DNA of 34,655 bases, taken from Eubacteriaceae bacterium UBA1433. GTDB taxonomy: Bacteria; Bacillota; Clostridia; Eubacteriales; UBA1433. The translations under genes were made by a program, and so were the position numbers. The stretch is taken from positions 170,084-204,738 of the forward strand of contig DCTT01000026.1 in the NCBI GenBank assembly GCA_002329295.1. Reading direction: 5' to 3'. This document shows positions 8,656 to 17,264 of the stretch, piece after piece (position 1 is the stretch's first letter; each line of letters begins with the position of its first letter). Below the pieces are notes generated by a model. That model did no database searches, was not told the origin of the DNA, and was given only the letters and a program-made list of their open reading frames with translations.

Positions 8656-9993
8656 TTAACCCAATCTCTCTTCTACAATCTCCGCCAATTGTCGGGTTAA
8701 TCTGCTGATTTGTTCAAAATCCCGCCCTTCAATCATTACGCGAATCAAGGCCTCCGTGCCACTGGGTCTTAATAATACTCGTCCGGTGTCTTTTAGTTCC
8801 TCTTCCGCTTTCTTGACTGCATCCGCAATGACCTGATCACTTTGAAATTCTTTTTTCTTTTCATTGGATACCTGCACATTAACCAATATCTGCGGATAGT
8901 TTTCATAAGAAGCATTGCACTGTCCAAATGTTTGCCCGCTTCGCTTTACGGCGCTTAGCAGGCGCATGGCTGTCAGCAAACCGTCTCCCGTAGAGTTATA
9001 GTCCTTGATGATAACGTGTCCGCTTTGTTCACCGCCCAAAACATAATCATGTTTGAGCATTTCTTCAATGACATACCTGTCTCCCACTTGTGTAATCATC
9101 GTGCCAATTCCCTCTTGCTCCAGTGCACGAAGAAATCCCAAATTGCTCATCACCGTAGCTACGACGTTGTTGTTGAGTAATTTACCTTGCTCTTTCATAT
9201 CTTTGGCGAGCAGATACATAATTTTGTCGCCGTCAATTTCTTTTCCTTCTTCATCTGTCATCAAAATTCTGTCACCGTCGCCGTCAAAGGCAATCCCCGC
9301 ATCTGCCTGATGTTTTTTTACCGCTTCTTTCAAGGTGTTTAAATGCGTTGAACCGTAATTTTTGTTGATGTTAAATCCGTCATTGTTATCTCCTATAAAA
9401 ATAACGTCCGCTTTCAGTCCGGCAAAAACACGCTTGGCAACCTCTACTGTCGCACCGTTTGCGCAGTCTACTACTATTTTCCACCCGTTAAAATCGTCAT
9501 CGGCACAGGACAAAATAAAATCGGTATAATGATTTATGCTTTCCCTATCTTCCTTCGCTCTGCCGATAGCATCCTTATCACAGGCTTTTATATCGCTTTT
9601 CATCATCTTTTCAATGCTGTCTTCCACTTCATCAGGCAATTTGAGTCCTTCCCGGCTAAAAAACTTAATGCCGTTATGGTCATATGGATTGTGTGAGGCC
9701 GAAATCACTACGCCGGCAGAGGCTTTTAACGCTCGTGTAATCATGGCCACAGCCGGTGTGGGCGCTACGCCCAATTTTATTACGTCGCCTCCTTGAGCCA
9801 TAATCCCTGCGCAAAGCGCTTCTTCGAGCATATCGCCCGAGATGCGGCCGTCTTTTCCGATGACAAACACCGGATGCGCCTCTTTGTCTTTTACAATTTC
9901 ACAAGCTGCACGCCCCAACTGCATGGCCATTTCACAAGTTAAAAATTCATTTGCAATGCCGCGCACGCCATCTGTTCCAAATAATCTCGCCAT
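8656..9993 (-). CDS. glmM: Phosphoglucosamine mutase
   Basis: 445 residues, the standard size. It converts glucosamine-6-phosphate to glucosamine-1-phosphate on the way to UDP-GlcNAc and peptidoglycan. The start MARLFGTDGVRG is diagnostic for GlmM. The phosphoserine loop is VISASHNPYDHNG (catalytic Ser100). The Mg site is DGDGDR (Asp237, 239 and 241). The sugar-specificity loop GEQSGHVI and the phosphate-binding LRPSGTEALIRVM are all present. The ribosome binding site (GGGATGG) is modest. It is encoded alone, convergent with thrS and divergent from the PspC pair. Confidence 0.97.
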   Translation of the reverse strand: MARLFGTDGVRGIANEFLTCEMAMQLGRAACEIVKDKEAHPVFVIGKDGRISGDMLEEALCAGIMAQGGDVIKLGVAPTPAVAMITRALKASAGVVISASHNPYDHNGIKFFSREGLKLPDEVEDSIEKMMKSDIKACDKDAIGRAKEDRESINHYTDFILSCADDDFNGWKIVVDCANGATVEVAKRVFAGLKADVIFIGDNNDGFNINKNYGSTHLNTLKEAVKKHQADAGIAFDGDGDRILMTDEEGKEIDGDKIMYLLAKDMKEQGKLLNNNVVATVMSNLGFLRALEQEGIGTMITQVGDRYVIEEMLKHDYVLGGEQSGHVIIKDYNSTGDGLLTAMRLLSAVKRSGQTFGQCNASYENYPQILVNVQVSNEKKKEFQSDQVIADAVKKAEEELKDTGRVLLRPSGTEALIRVMIEGRDFEQISRLTRQLAEIVEERLG

Positions 9994-10021
9994 AATTCAC
10001 CATCCCAAAATTAATGTTTTC

Positions 10022-10030
10022 ATTATACCA
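10022..10030 (-). promoter_or_regulatory. Extended -10 promoter of glmM
   Basis: On minus, TGGTATAAT (TATAAT at plus 10022-10027) is an extended -10 about 29 bases before the start. The -35 (AACGCA) is poor. Confidence 0.5.
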
Positions 10031-10440
10031 CATTCTTGTTTTTTTGCGTTTATTTTATGATATAGTTGCCAATTTATATTTTTGTGATTACATTGACAAA
10101 AAATATATCACAATACACAAAGAGATCATGAACGTAAGGAACTTAACATCTGCAATCAAATCATTCATCGCTCAAAATCTATGAAACGAGTTAAACATTC
10201 CCCATACTGTTTTCCTGCATATGCGATAATATTACCCGTTATATGCAACAAATTATTGAAGGATAATAACAGCATATCGGCTCTTTTTTATCATACCATG
10301 ATATACATCTTTCTATCGAATTGCTTCGTTATAAAAAATAACTCTCGCTTTTTTAGCGGATTTTTAATCCACTTTTAGCAGGACGTTAAGACGTTTCTAA
10401 TGTTCCATTCGTATACTGATATCGCAAGAAAAACTATTTT
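10031..10440. other. Intergenic region between glmM and the PspC gene
   Basis: About 410 AT-rich bases between divergent genes. I see no convincing gene. A 65-codon plus frame at 10181-10378 lacks a ribosome binding site and has no family resemblance. TATACT at 10412-10417 could be the -10 of the pspC operon, without a clear -35. Confidence 0.5.
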
Positions 10441-10455
10441 AAGGAGATGTTATTG

Positions 10456-10965
10456 ATGAAAAAAAATTTGGTTCGTTCCAGTACCGACAGAAAAATATCA
10501 GGCGTTTGTGGCGGGCTAGGCGATTATTTAAGCATTGATTCTACATTGGTTCGCATTACTTTTGTATTATTTACTTTTGCAGGTGGCTTTGGTCTGTTGC
10601 TTTATATTGTCGCTATTCTTTTAATGCCTATGGACTATGAGGTAAGCAATAATCCGCTTCAAAACACTACCCATGCAACAACAAAACCTTCCGATGCTGC
10701 CCAAACCGTTTCAGCAGAATCGGAAACACAATCCGAATCCGCTTCGACAGCAGATGCAGACAATGATTCCAATACACAAACCACAGCACAACCTGATGCG
10801 GAAAAAAAATCTTCAAATACAGCTGTTACCATCGGCATTGTCTTAATTGCTATCGGTTTGGTTTTTTTGGCAAAGATATTTTTCCCGCAAATTAATTTTT
10901 CCATCCTTTTTGCAGCAGGCATTATTGCCATGGGAGTGTTGTTTATAGCCCGCGGAGGAAAATAG
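10456..10965 (+). CDS. PspC-domain envelope-stress membrane protein
   Basis: 169 residues. Residues 1-60 are a PspC domain (KKNLVRSSTDRKISGVCGGL, then DYLSIDSTLVRI and a hydrophobic helix ending in LLMPMDYE). The middle is an acidic, Ser/Thr/Gln-rich linker, and the C-terminus has two short hydrophobic segments. The ATG at 10456 is chosen over 10447 because AAGGAG (10441-10446) abuts the earlier ATG but is 9 bases from the later one. PspC proteins sit in the cytoplasmic membrane and take part in phage-shock and envelope-stress signalling. In Gram-positives they often pair with LiaF or toastrack-type proteins, as here: the next gene starts one base after this stop. Confidence 0.88.
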   Translation: MKKNLVRSSTDRKISGVCGGLGDYLSIDSTLVRITFVLFTFAGGFGLLLYIVAILLMPMDYEVSNNPLQNTTHATTKPSDAAQTVSAESETQSESASTADADNDSNTQTTAQPDAEKKSSNTAVTIGIVLIAIGLVFLAKIFFPQINFSILFAAGIIAMGVLFIARGGK

Positions 10966-10966
10966 G

Positions 10967-11917
10967 ATGAAGCATCGAAAAAGTTCTTCTGCATATATCA
11001 GTGCGCTTCTCGGCTCCACTCTGCTTTGCACCGGCACCGTTTGGATTTTGAATGAACTGCACATTATTTCTCTTCCCTTTTACAAACTTGTCGGCTCCTT
11101 TTATTACCTGTGGCCTTTGATTCTTATTGTGTTGGGTCTTTGCATGCTGTTTCGCTCCAGAATCGTTGCCGTGGCTCTGGGTGTTATTTACTCCGTAATT
11201 ATTGTGCTCAACGCCTTGGGGTTATTTGGCATTGCAAGCCCCGACTATCTCTGGCATCAAAGCTTTGATAATAATTCGGTCATCTACAGAAGTGTCGAAA
11301 CAACAGACTCAAGCGAATTTGCTCTTTCCCCGGACATTGCCTCGGCATCCATGAATCTTTCCGCAGGCGCCCCGAAAGAAATTCTGCTTACCTCGCAAAA
11401 CGGCATCAATCTTTTTGATATCAAAACAGATACCAACCGCTACACAATCAATAACTATGTAAGTGATACAGACAACAGTCGCATGATGTTTGACGTTTAT
11501 GCAGCCGTTTCCGCGACTGACCAAATTTTTTTGGAACTGAACGAAGCCGTTCAATGGGATATTGACATTCGCTCCGATGCCGAAAAGATTAACCTTGATT
11601 TAGAGAAACTCAATGTTGCCTCCATTGATATCGAGTGCGATGTTGCCAAGATCGATGCAAAACTATCCTCTCTTTCTCCGTCAAAAGTATTTGTCAACGT
11701 CTTCTCCGATATCTGCGATATTCAGTTTTCTCTTCCAAAAGACAGCGGTTATGAAATCACTTCTTCCTCAGACGTTACTTCTATCAATACCGATAACAAA
11801 AAAATTGCCGGACTCGGCGAAAAATCTTACCGCTCCGCCAATTTTGAGACCGCCCGACAAATTTTTTATTTTTATATATCTTCCGATACCAGCAATATCA
11901 CTATTTTACAAAAATAA
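10967..11917 (+). CDS. LiaF-like membrane protein with C-terminal toastrack-type beta domain
   Basis: 316 residues. The N-terminal 90 residues form about four closely packed membrane helices (SALLGSTLLCTGTVWIL, then FYYLWPLILIVLGLCMLF and VALGVIYSVIIVLNALGL) like the LiaI/LiaF transmembrane module. Residues 120-316 are a repetitive beta-rich domain with alternating hydrophobics (INLDLEKLNVASIDIE, DISDAKI-type repeats), as in DUF4097/LiaF-C toastrack domains, probably outside the cell. It follows the PspC gene after a single base, so the two are almost certainly co-transcribed and translationally coupled. In the known LiaFSR system LiaF restrains a sensor kinase. No kinase or regulator lies nearby, so the partner must be encoded elsewhere or this pair acts alone. 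Confidence 0.75.
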   Translation: MKHRKSSSAYISALLGSTLLCTGTVWILNELHIISLPFYKLVGSFYYLWPLILIVLGLCMLFRSRIVAVALGVIYSVIIVLNALGLFGIASPDYLWHQSFDNNSVIYRSVETTDSSEFALSPDIASASMNLSAGAPKEILLTSQNGINLFDIKTDTNRYTINNYVSDTDNSRMMFDVYAAVSATDQIFLELNEAVQWDIDIRSDAEKINLDLEKLNVASIDIECDVAKIDAKLSSLSPSKVFVNVFSDICDIQFSLPKDSGYEITSSSDVTSINTDNKKIAGLGEKSYRSANFETARQIFYFYISSDTSNITILQK

Positions 11918-11950
11918 AAACTTCGTGTTGGAATACGAAGTTTTTATTTT
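11916..11950 (+). terminator. Terminator of the PspC/LiaF-like operon
   Basis: The stem AAAAACTTCGT/ACGAAGTTTTT with loop GTTGGAAT begins at the stop codon and is followed by ATTTT. The A/T flanks suggest it may also end the convergent dipeptidase transcript. Confidence 0.9.
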
Positions 11951-11966
11951 CCGCTTTCGTTTTGTC

Positions 11967-12905
11967 TTATCCTCTTAAAACACGCAATGCATTTTGATAA
12001 AACACTTTTTCTATTCTCCTGTCTTTATGACCTCTTTTTTTCAGCGCAATATAAACTTGTTGCATTTTTGATACATTTTCCAAACCTACGGGCGTATTGG
12101 CGATACCGTCAAAATCTGTTCCGAATGCCACAACCTCTTCTCCGCCGCAATTTGCAATATATTCAATATGCTCTACAACATTTTCAACCGTTGCTTGCAT
12201 ATTTTTTGTTAAAAATTCAGGGACAAAGTTAATGCCCACCACGCCGCCGCTTTCTGCAATCTTTCGAATGAGTTTGTCGCTTATGTTTCGCGAATGATCG
12301 CAAAGAGCACGTGCATTGGAGTGAGAAGCAACCACCGGGTATCGACTGCTTTTCAAAACGTCTTCGGCTCCGCCGTCAGACAAATGTGAAATATCAATTA
12401 TGATTTTTTTATCGTTAAAAAAATCCACCGCTTCAAACCCAAAGGGCTTGAGTCCCTTTTCCATCCATTCCTTTCGCATGGAATGCGGATATCCCATACA
12501 GTTTTCATAGTTCCATGTCAACGAGGCCATTTTGCATCCGCTTTTTTCTATTTCTTCCAATTTGCTTGGGTCATTTTGAACAAAACCGCAACCCTCCACA
12601 CTGAGCACGCCATAGATTTTGTCTAACGACCATTGAGACTCGTCTTTGCAATCAAGCACAATATGTTCCTGCCACAACGCCGCTTCCTCTTGATAGGTTT
12701 GTAATCTGTTTTTCCATTCCGTAAACAAATTCAATCCTTGGGCAAAAATTTTCTTTTCATCCAAAAAAAGAGCGAAGGTTTGCAAAAAACATCCGCCTTT
12801 TTTTAATTTTTCGATATCGACATGAAAAGAATTTCTATAAAGATGCTGCGTTGAATCAAGATACAATTTGCCGATGGTGTCACAGTGTAAATCGATAAAT
12901 TTCAT
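11967..12905 (-). CDS. Membrane-dipeptidase family (M19) zinc dipeptidase
   Basis: 312 residues, typical for bacterial M19 enzymes, which cleave dipeptides (including some with D-residues) using two zinc ions. Visible metal ligands are the HxD of DLHCDT (His7, Asp9), the bridging Glu in VLSVEGCG, and the histidines of IDISHLS and VASHSNARALCDHSRN. GTDFDGI near residue 265 is also a family hallmark. No signal peptide is seen, so it is likely cytoplasmic. The start at 12905 has AAAGGG 5 bases upstream. A longer frame to 13001 would overlap the upstream gene and lacks a binding site. The stop of the DUF4160 gene is two bases before this ATG, which suggests coupled translation. Confidence 0.93.
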   Translation of the reverse strand: MKFIDLHCDTIGKLYLDSTQHLYRNSFHVDIEKLKKGGCFLQTFALFLDEKKIFAQGLNLFTEWKNRLQTYQEEAALWQEHIVLDCKDESQWSLDKIYGVLSVEGCGFVQNDPSKLEEIEKSGCKMASLTWNYENCMGYPHSMRKEWMEKGLKPFGFEAVDFFNDKKIIIDISHLSDGGAEDVLKSSRYPVVASHSNARALCDHSRNISDKLIRKIAESGGVVGINFVPEFLTKNMQATVENVVEHIEYIANCGGEEVVAFGTDFDGIANTPVGLENVSKMQQVYIALKKRGHKDRRIEKVFYQNALRVLRG

Positions 12906-12907
12906 GG

Positions 12908-13177
12908 TTACCCTTTCAACGGTTCGATTATGGACAGCTTGAGACCGGCAAGCATTCGCTCCCACAATTCCAATAGTTCCCTCTGGTGCAACGCTACCCA
13001 CCCCATCGCTATTTTTGTCTGCCTGTTGGGCACATTGCCCGATACCGCCTCAATATTTTCAATCGTAATCAATGTACGCATCGTGCCATAATGCAAAATC
13101 ACAAAAGGCGGCATATATCTATTAAAATGCATATAAATTTCCATATCCATAAATTCGCTGATTTTTTCCATATTCAC
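12908..13177 (-). CDS. DUF4160-family small protein
   Basis: About 87-89 residues. The pattern I(S/E)xFxxMxIYMHFxxYxPPFVILHYG, then VSGNVPNRQTKIAMGW, then HQRELLELWERMLAG and a final IEPL matches DUF4160, a small family often coded beside DUF2442 and considered toxin-antitoxin-like. The usual HxPPHFHxxYG is here YMPPFVILHYG, so two histidines are lost. No DUF2442 partner is present. The next gene instead is the M19 dipeptidase, two bases on. The start is either GTG 13177 or ATG 13171, and neither has a strong ribosome binding site. A TATAAT lies upstream on minus near 13203. Confidence 0.65.
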   Translation of the reverse strand: MNMEKISEFMDMEIYMHFNRYMPPFVILHYGTMRTLITIENIEAVSGNVPNRQTKIAMGWVALHQRELLELWERMLAGLKLSIIEPLKG

Positions 13178-13279
13178 ACCAATGTCATTAAGATACTATC
13201 CATTATAGTAAAATATCAATTGTTTTGCACGATAAAAATGTTGAAAGCGTCAAAATCTTTTTTTATTTCATAAAAACAA

Positions 13280-13302
13280 AGCGAACATCGTCGATGTTCG
13301 CT
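13280..13302 (-). terminator. Terminator of the OFA-type MFS gene
   Basis: AGCGAACATCG and CGATGTTCGCT form an 11-base inverted repeat. On minus it is followed by TTGTTTTT, 17 bases past the MFS stop. Confidence 0.85.
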
Positions 13303-13318
13303 CTGATATGCTCCTTTT

Positions 13319-14536
13319 TTATTTCGGTTTTTTCAGCGAAAGCATCAAAACCAACCCGACAAGCGAAGCGCCTCCCGCAATGGCAAAAGACAATGCCGTA
13401 CCGAGCTCTGTACCTTTGACGGCACGCACCAATACCGGGCACAGCACGGAAGCCAACCCAAACCCTACCATGACAAGCGCATAGTTGATCCCTGCATTTT
13501 TGGTACCAAAATAATCTGTGGACAAGGCCGGATACGTTCCCAAAAATCCGCCATATAAAAAAGCAAGTGCGACAAACAAGGCCGGATACAGCAGTCCTTT
13601 TGCCACCACCAAGCCCAAAATCGTGGCGGCGCTTAAAATAAAGACAGTTACCAACGTGATTTTGCGACCTATTTTATCCGAAATTGACGGCACAACAATT
13701 CTTCCTACAGCTTGCAACACCGATGCCAACATCACGGCGGTCAGAGCCTGCGCACCGGTAATCAATCGTTCACTGCTCAACACGACAAATTGCGGATTAA
13801 TCAGCATAAAACCGGGTACCGCAAGAAAAAATGAAATCAATATCGTATAGTAGTGTCTCGTTTTAAGCATTTCGTTGGGACTATACTGTTTCGATGTGGA
13901 TTGAACCCTTGTCGTGGTAGCAGGTTTGTAGTTTTGCATGTAACCTGCCGGAGGATTTTTTACAAACATGCAGCTGACCAAGCCAATAGCTAAGGTAATA
14001 GCAGCAATTGCAGAAAACATAATGGTCAAATTATAATTTTTTAACAAAAAACTGATCAGCGGCGAAATTACAAAACCCGAAAGGCCAATGGTGCTCAAAA
14101 TGGCCCCTGTTGCCATACCTAATTTGTCCGGGAAATATTTTTGCATGGCAGCAACCATCGTGTTATATACAGCGCCTCCTCCTATTCCCATTATAATCCC
14201 AAAACTGACCGTCAACAGCCAAGACATGCCGACAGGAACCAGTCCGCTCAGAAACATGCCTGTGGCGTTAATAACAATGCCAATCAGCAATACTCGATTG
14301 AGCGGCATTCTCGCTTGCAATTTTCCGCCAAAAATGCTTCCAATAACAAAGACTCCCAAGCTGATTGAAAAAGGCACGCTGGCTGCCGAACCGTCCAATG
14401 CATAATGCTCCATCACATATGGTTGTATTACGCTCCAGGCATAACCAATTCCCGATGTCATCATGCCCAGCATACCCATTGCCAAAACCAAGATGCGATT
14501 TACGCCTTTGTTATCTATCGATGTTGATGTGTCCAA
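13319..14536 (-). CDS. MFS permease, oxalate/formate antiporter (OFA)-like family
   Basis: 405 residues and 12 predicted membrane helices. The sequence GIGYAWSVIQPYV in helix 1, the FGIIMGIGGGAVYNTM segment in helix 4, and the loop FVKNPPAGYMQNY before the central loop are typical of OFA-family carriers for small carboxylates. The second half begins around MLKTRHYYTILISFFLAV and carries SDKIGRK (motif A). The start is a TTG (14536) with GAGGAGA 9 bases upstream; the next ATG would remove most of helix 1. Substrate is not provable from sequence. It has its own promoter and terminator. The flanking acyl-CoA dehydrogenase relic hints at a former organic-acid context. Confidence 0.85.
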   Translation of the reverse strand: MDTSTSIDNKGVNRILVLAMGMLGMMTSGIGYAWSVIQPYVMEHYALDGSAASVPFSISLGVFVIGSIFGGKLQARMPLNRVLLIGIVINATGMFLSGLVPVGMSWLLTVSFGIIMGIGGGAVYNTMVAAMQKYFPDKLGMATGAILSTIGLSGFVISPLISFLLKNYNLTIMFSAIAAITLAIGLVSCMFVKNPPAGYMQNYKPATTTRVQSTSKQYSPNEMLKTRHYYTILISFFLAVPGFMLINPQFVVLSSERLITGAQALTAVMLASVLQAVGRIVVPSISDKIGRKITLVTVFILSAATILGLVVAKGLLYPALFVALAFLYGGFLGTYPALSTDYFGTKNAGINYALVMVGFGLASVLCPVLVRAVKGTELGTALSFAIAGGASLVGLVLMLSLKKPK

Positions 14537-14586
14537 AAAAATCGTCTCCTCTCCGATTCAAGCTCAAAATATAACTATATTTATTT

Positions 14587-14616
14587 AGTATACTCTTAAA
14601 ATTTTCTCTTGTCCAA
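14587..14616 (-). promoter_or_regulatory. Probable promoter of the OFA-type MFS gene
   Basis: On minus, TTGGAC (14611-14616), 18-base spacer, TATACT (14587-14592), about 50 bases before the TTG start. Confidence 0.5.
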
Positions 14617-14810
14617 CCAATTTTTTCCATTTAAGCATTTTTTAGTGTACTGATAACCTGCATATTTTATCAATTTCTCTTCAATCCTTTTCTGCAAACG
14701 TATTCTCTTTTTTATATTGGTTTCTTGTTGCCGAAATATATAAAAAGGCATATTTAACTACACCTTCATTTCATAAGGGAGGCTCTGTTTATTTTCATTA
14801 CTTTGTATCA

Positions 14811-14975
14811 TTATCTTTGAATGTAATTTATTTTTTCGTCCAACACTGTTATTCCGATTACCCTACGCAACATTTCGCTGGTTCCTTCGCAAATTTCCAG
14901 TAGTTTGACATCACGCAATAATCGTTCTACATGATATTTTTTGCTGTAACCGTATCTTCACAACGTCTGAACGGC
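14811..14975 (-). pseudogene. Acyl-CoA dehydrogenase C-terminal remnant
   Basis: The minus strand reads AVQTL-stop-RYGYSKKYHVERLLRD, then VKLLEICEGTSEMLRRVIG and a natural TAA at 14811. This is the C-terminal signature of acyl-CoA dehydrogenases (GGYGYxxxYPVERxxRD and the catalytic-region LEIxEGTSE). The TGA at 14958-14960 stands where the first Gly of GGYGY is expected, and upstream no coherent frame continues. Only about 50 of the usual 380 residues remain, so this is a dead fragment. In the rest of the 630-base gap between the MFS gene and nrdD I see only the MFS promoter and the nrdD terminator. Codon choice in the relic resembles the neighbours. Confidence 0.8.
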
Positions 14976-15091
14976 TCAGACAAGTTATTGTACTCTCATC
15001 AAAATACCATGAGAAAGTGTATTGTTCTTTTAATACGATAGCCGATACAGGGTGCCGATTTTGTTTTTTGAAAACCTTTTTTCTAAAGCAA

Positions 15092-15136
15092 CACAACATC
15101 GCCGCATCATTTATAAAAATATGCGGCGATGTTGTG
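15092..15136 (-). terminator. Terminator hairpin after nrdD
   Basis: A 16-base perfect stem (CACAACATCGCCGCAT with ATGCGGCGATGTTGTG, 13-base loop) lies 35 bases past the nrdD stop. The T-runs are weak on minus (TTGCTTT), so it may act as a 3'-protecting hairpin as well. Confidence 0.75.
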
Positions 15137-15170
15137 CTTTGATTTTATTATCTTTGCAAAAATACATTCG

Positions 15171-17243
15171 TTAGGAGACAATATATTCTCTGCGATCTTG
15201 GTATTCTTGCTGCTTTCCGTCATTCCAGTTTTTCACCGGACGATAATATCCTGTGATGCGGCTATAGACTTCTGTCGGCTTTTGGCAGTAGGTACACACA
15301 GGCTCTTCTCCGCCTAAATACCCGTGCTCCGCACAAATGGAATAGGTAGGGCTGATGGTGTAATAAGGCAGCTTATATTGCTCTGCAATGGTGCGTACCA
15401 ATTTGGCACACGATTGCCAGCCTGGCATTTTTTCGCCTAAAAATAAGTGGAATACCGTACCACTGGTATAGAGTGTCTGCAGCTCATCTTCAATATCCAA
15501 CGCCTGAAAAACATCTTCCGTAAACCCTACCGGCAGATGAGAGCTGTTGGTGTAATAAGGCGTTTTGTCATTTGCTGCCGCAGTGATAATATCGGGATAT
15601 TTTTCTTTGTCCATTTTTGCCAATCGATAAGTGGTAGACTCCGCAGGGGTCGCTTCCAAATTATACAAATCCCCGTATTGTTCCTGGTAATCCGATAAGC
15701 GCGTGCGCATGGCAATTAGGACTTCTTTTGCAAATTTTTGCACCCGTTCATCCACCAAGTTTTTTCCCAACCATGCCGCATTCAGTCCCACTTCGTTCAT
15801 ACCGATCAATCCAATGGTGGAAAAATGGTTTTGAAAAGACTTTAAATAATGCTTTGTATAAGGATACAATCCCGCCTCCATAAACTTTGTCACCACTTGA
15901 CGTTTGATTTTTAATGAACGAGCAGCAAGATCCATCATGCGATAGAGCCGTTGATAAAATGCTTCTTCTGTAGCGGATAAATAGGCAATGCGCGGCAAGT
16001 TGATAGTTACAACGCCGATAGAACCTGTGCTCTCACCGCTGCCAAAATACCCTCCGCTTTTTTTGCGCAACTCCCGCAAATCCAATCGCAGTCGACAACA
16101 CATACTGCGCACGTCCGAAGGCTCCATATCGCTGTTGATATAGTTGGAAAAATAAGGAGTGCCGTATTTTGCAGTCATTTCAAACAGCAGTCGATTATTT
16201 TCCGTCTCTTCCCAACAAAAATCTTTCGTAATGGAATAAGTTGGGATCGGATATTGAAACCCCCTGCCTTCATAGTCGCCTTCCAGCATAATGGTCAAAA
16301 ACGCTTTGTTGACCATATCCATTTCTTTTTGGCAATCCCCGTAAGTAAAATCCATGGCTTTGCCTCCGACAATGGCAGGCTGAGTCGCCAAATCGGGCGG
16401 CACAGTCCAATCCAGCGTAATATTCGAAAAAGGCGCCTGCGTTCCCCAACGGCTGGGCGTATTTACGCCGTAGATAAAAGATTCAATACACTTTTCCACC
16501 TGTCCCTGAGAAAGATTATCTGTGCGCACAAAAGGCGCTAAATATGTATCAAAGGAGCTAAACGCCTGCGCTCCGGCCCATTCGTTCTGCATAATCCCAA
16601 GAAAGTTTACCATCTGATTGCACAATGTCGCCAGATGTTTGGCGGGAGCAGAGCTGATTTTTCCCGGAATGCCGCCCAATCCTTCATAGATCAGTTGACG
16701 CAGTGACCAACCCGCACAATATCCTGTAAGCATGGATAAATCGTGAATATGCATATCCCCGTTTCGATGCGCCGAGGCAATTTCTTCATCATAGATTTCG
16801 CTCAACCAATAATTTGCCGTAATCGCACCGCTGTTGGATAAAATAAGCCCGCCTACCGAATAGGTGACCGTAGAATTTTCTTTCACACGCCAATCCTCAA
16901 TCTTCAAATAATCATCTACCACTTTTCGATAATCCAACAATGTTGTCAGCGCATTTCTGGCTTTTTCACGTTGTTTTCGGTAAAGAATATAGGCTCGAGC
17001 CACCGAAGAATAACCCGCCTGAATCAAGACCACTTCCACCGCATCCTGAATCTGCTCCACCGAAATGGTGTTGTTTTGAACCTGCGGCGCATATTCCGCC
17101 GTAGCTCGCAACGCCAAAAGCTCCAACACGGATTCATCATAGGGCACTTGTTGTGCATCAAAGGCCTTTTGAATCGCATTCTCAATTTTTTTCAGCTCAA
17201 ACGCCACTTTTCTGCCATCTCTTTTTTCTACCTGATGTTTCAT
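15171..17243 (-). CDS. nrdD: Anaerobic (class III) ribonucleoside-triphosphate reductase
   Basis: 690 residues. It reduces ribonucleotides to deoxyribonucleotides using a glycyl radical and works only without oxygen. The N-terminal 90 residues are an ATP-cone (VEKRDGRKVAFELKKIENAI), an allosteric domain. The core includes FLGIMQNEWAGAQAFSSFD and GSIGVVTINLPR. The C-terminus has cysteines of the zinc site (SICAEHG, then VCTYCQ) and the glycyl-radical motif RITGYYRP, with the radical Gly at about residue 665. The ATG at 17243 is chosen because GGAGGA lies 5-6 bases upstream; an ATG at 17255 lies just before that site. It is the second gene of the nrdG-nrdD operon (21-base gap) under a cobalamin riboswitch. 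Confidence 0.97.
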   Translation of the reverse strand: MKHQVEKRDGRKVAFELKKIENAIQKAFDAQQVPYDESVLELLALRATAEYAPQVQNNTISVEQIQDAVEVVLIQAGYSSVARAYILYRKQREKARNALTTLLDYRKVVDDYLKIEDWRVKENSTVTYSVGGLILSNSGAITANYWLSEIYDEEIASAHRNGDMHIHDLSMLTGYCAGWSLRQLIYEGLGGIPGKISSAPAKHLATLCNQMVNFLGIMQNEWAGAQAFSSFDTYLAPFVRTDNLSQGQVEKCIESFIYGVNTPSRWGTQAPFSNITLDWTVPPDLATQPAIVGGKAMDFTYGDCQKEMDMVNKAFLTIMLEGDYEGRGFQYPIPTYSITKDFCWEETENNRLLFEMTAKYGTPYFSNYINSDMEPSDVRSMCCRLRLDLRELRKKSGGYFGSGESTGSIGVVTINLPRIAYLSATEEAFYQRLYRMMDLAARSLKIKRQVVTKFMEAGLYPYTKHYLKSFQNHFSTIGLIGMNEVGLNAAWLGKNLVDERVQKFAKEVLIAMRTRLSDYQEQYGDLYNLEATPAESTTYRLAKMDKEKYPDIITAAANDKTPYYTNSSHLPVGFTEDVFQALDIEDELQTLYTSGTVFHLFLGEKMPGWQSCAKLVRTIAEQYKLPYYTISPTYSICAEHGYLGGEEPVCTYCQKPTEVYSRITGYYRPVKNWNDGKQQEYQDRREYIVS

Positions 17244-17264
17244 GACTTCCTCCATCCCTTTGTT

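Noticed and set aside
10181..10378. 65-codon plus frame between glmM and pspC
   Set aside because: No ribosome binding site, no promoter, biased low-complexity composition.
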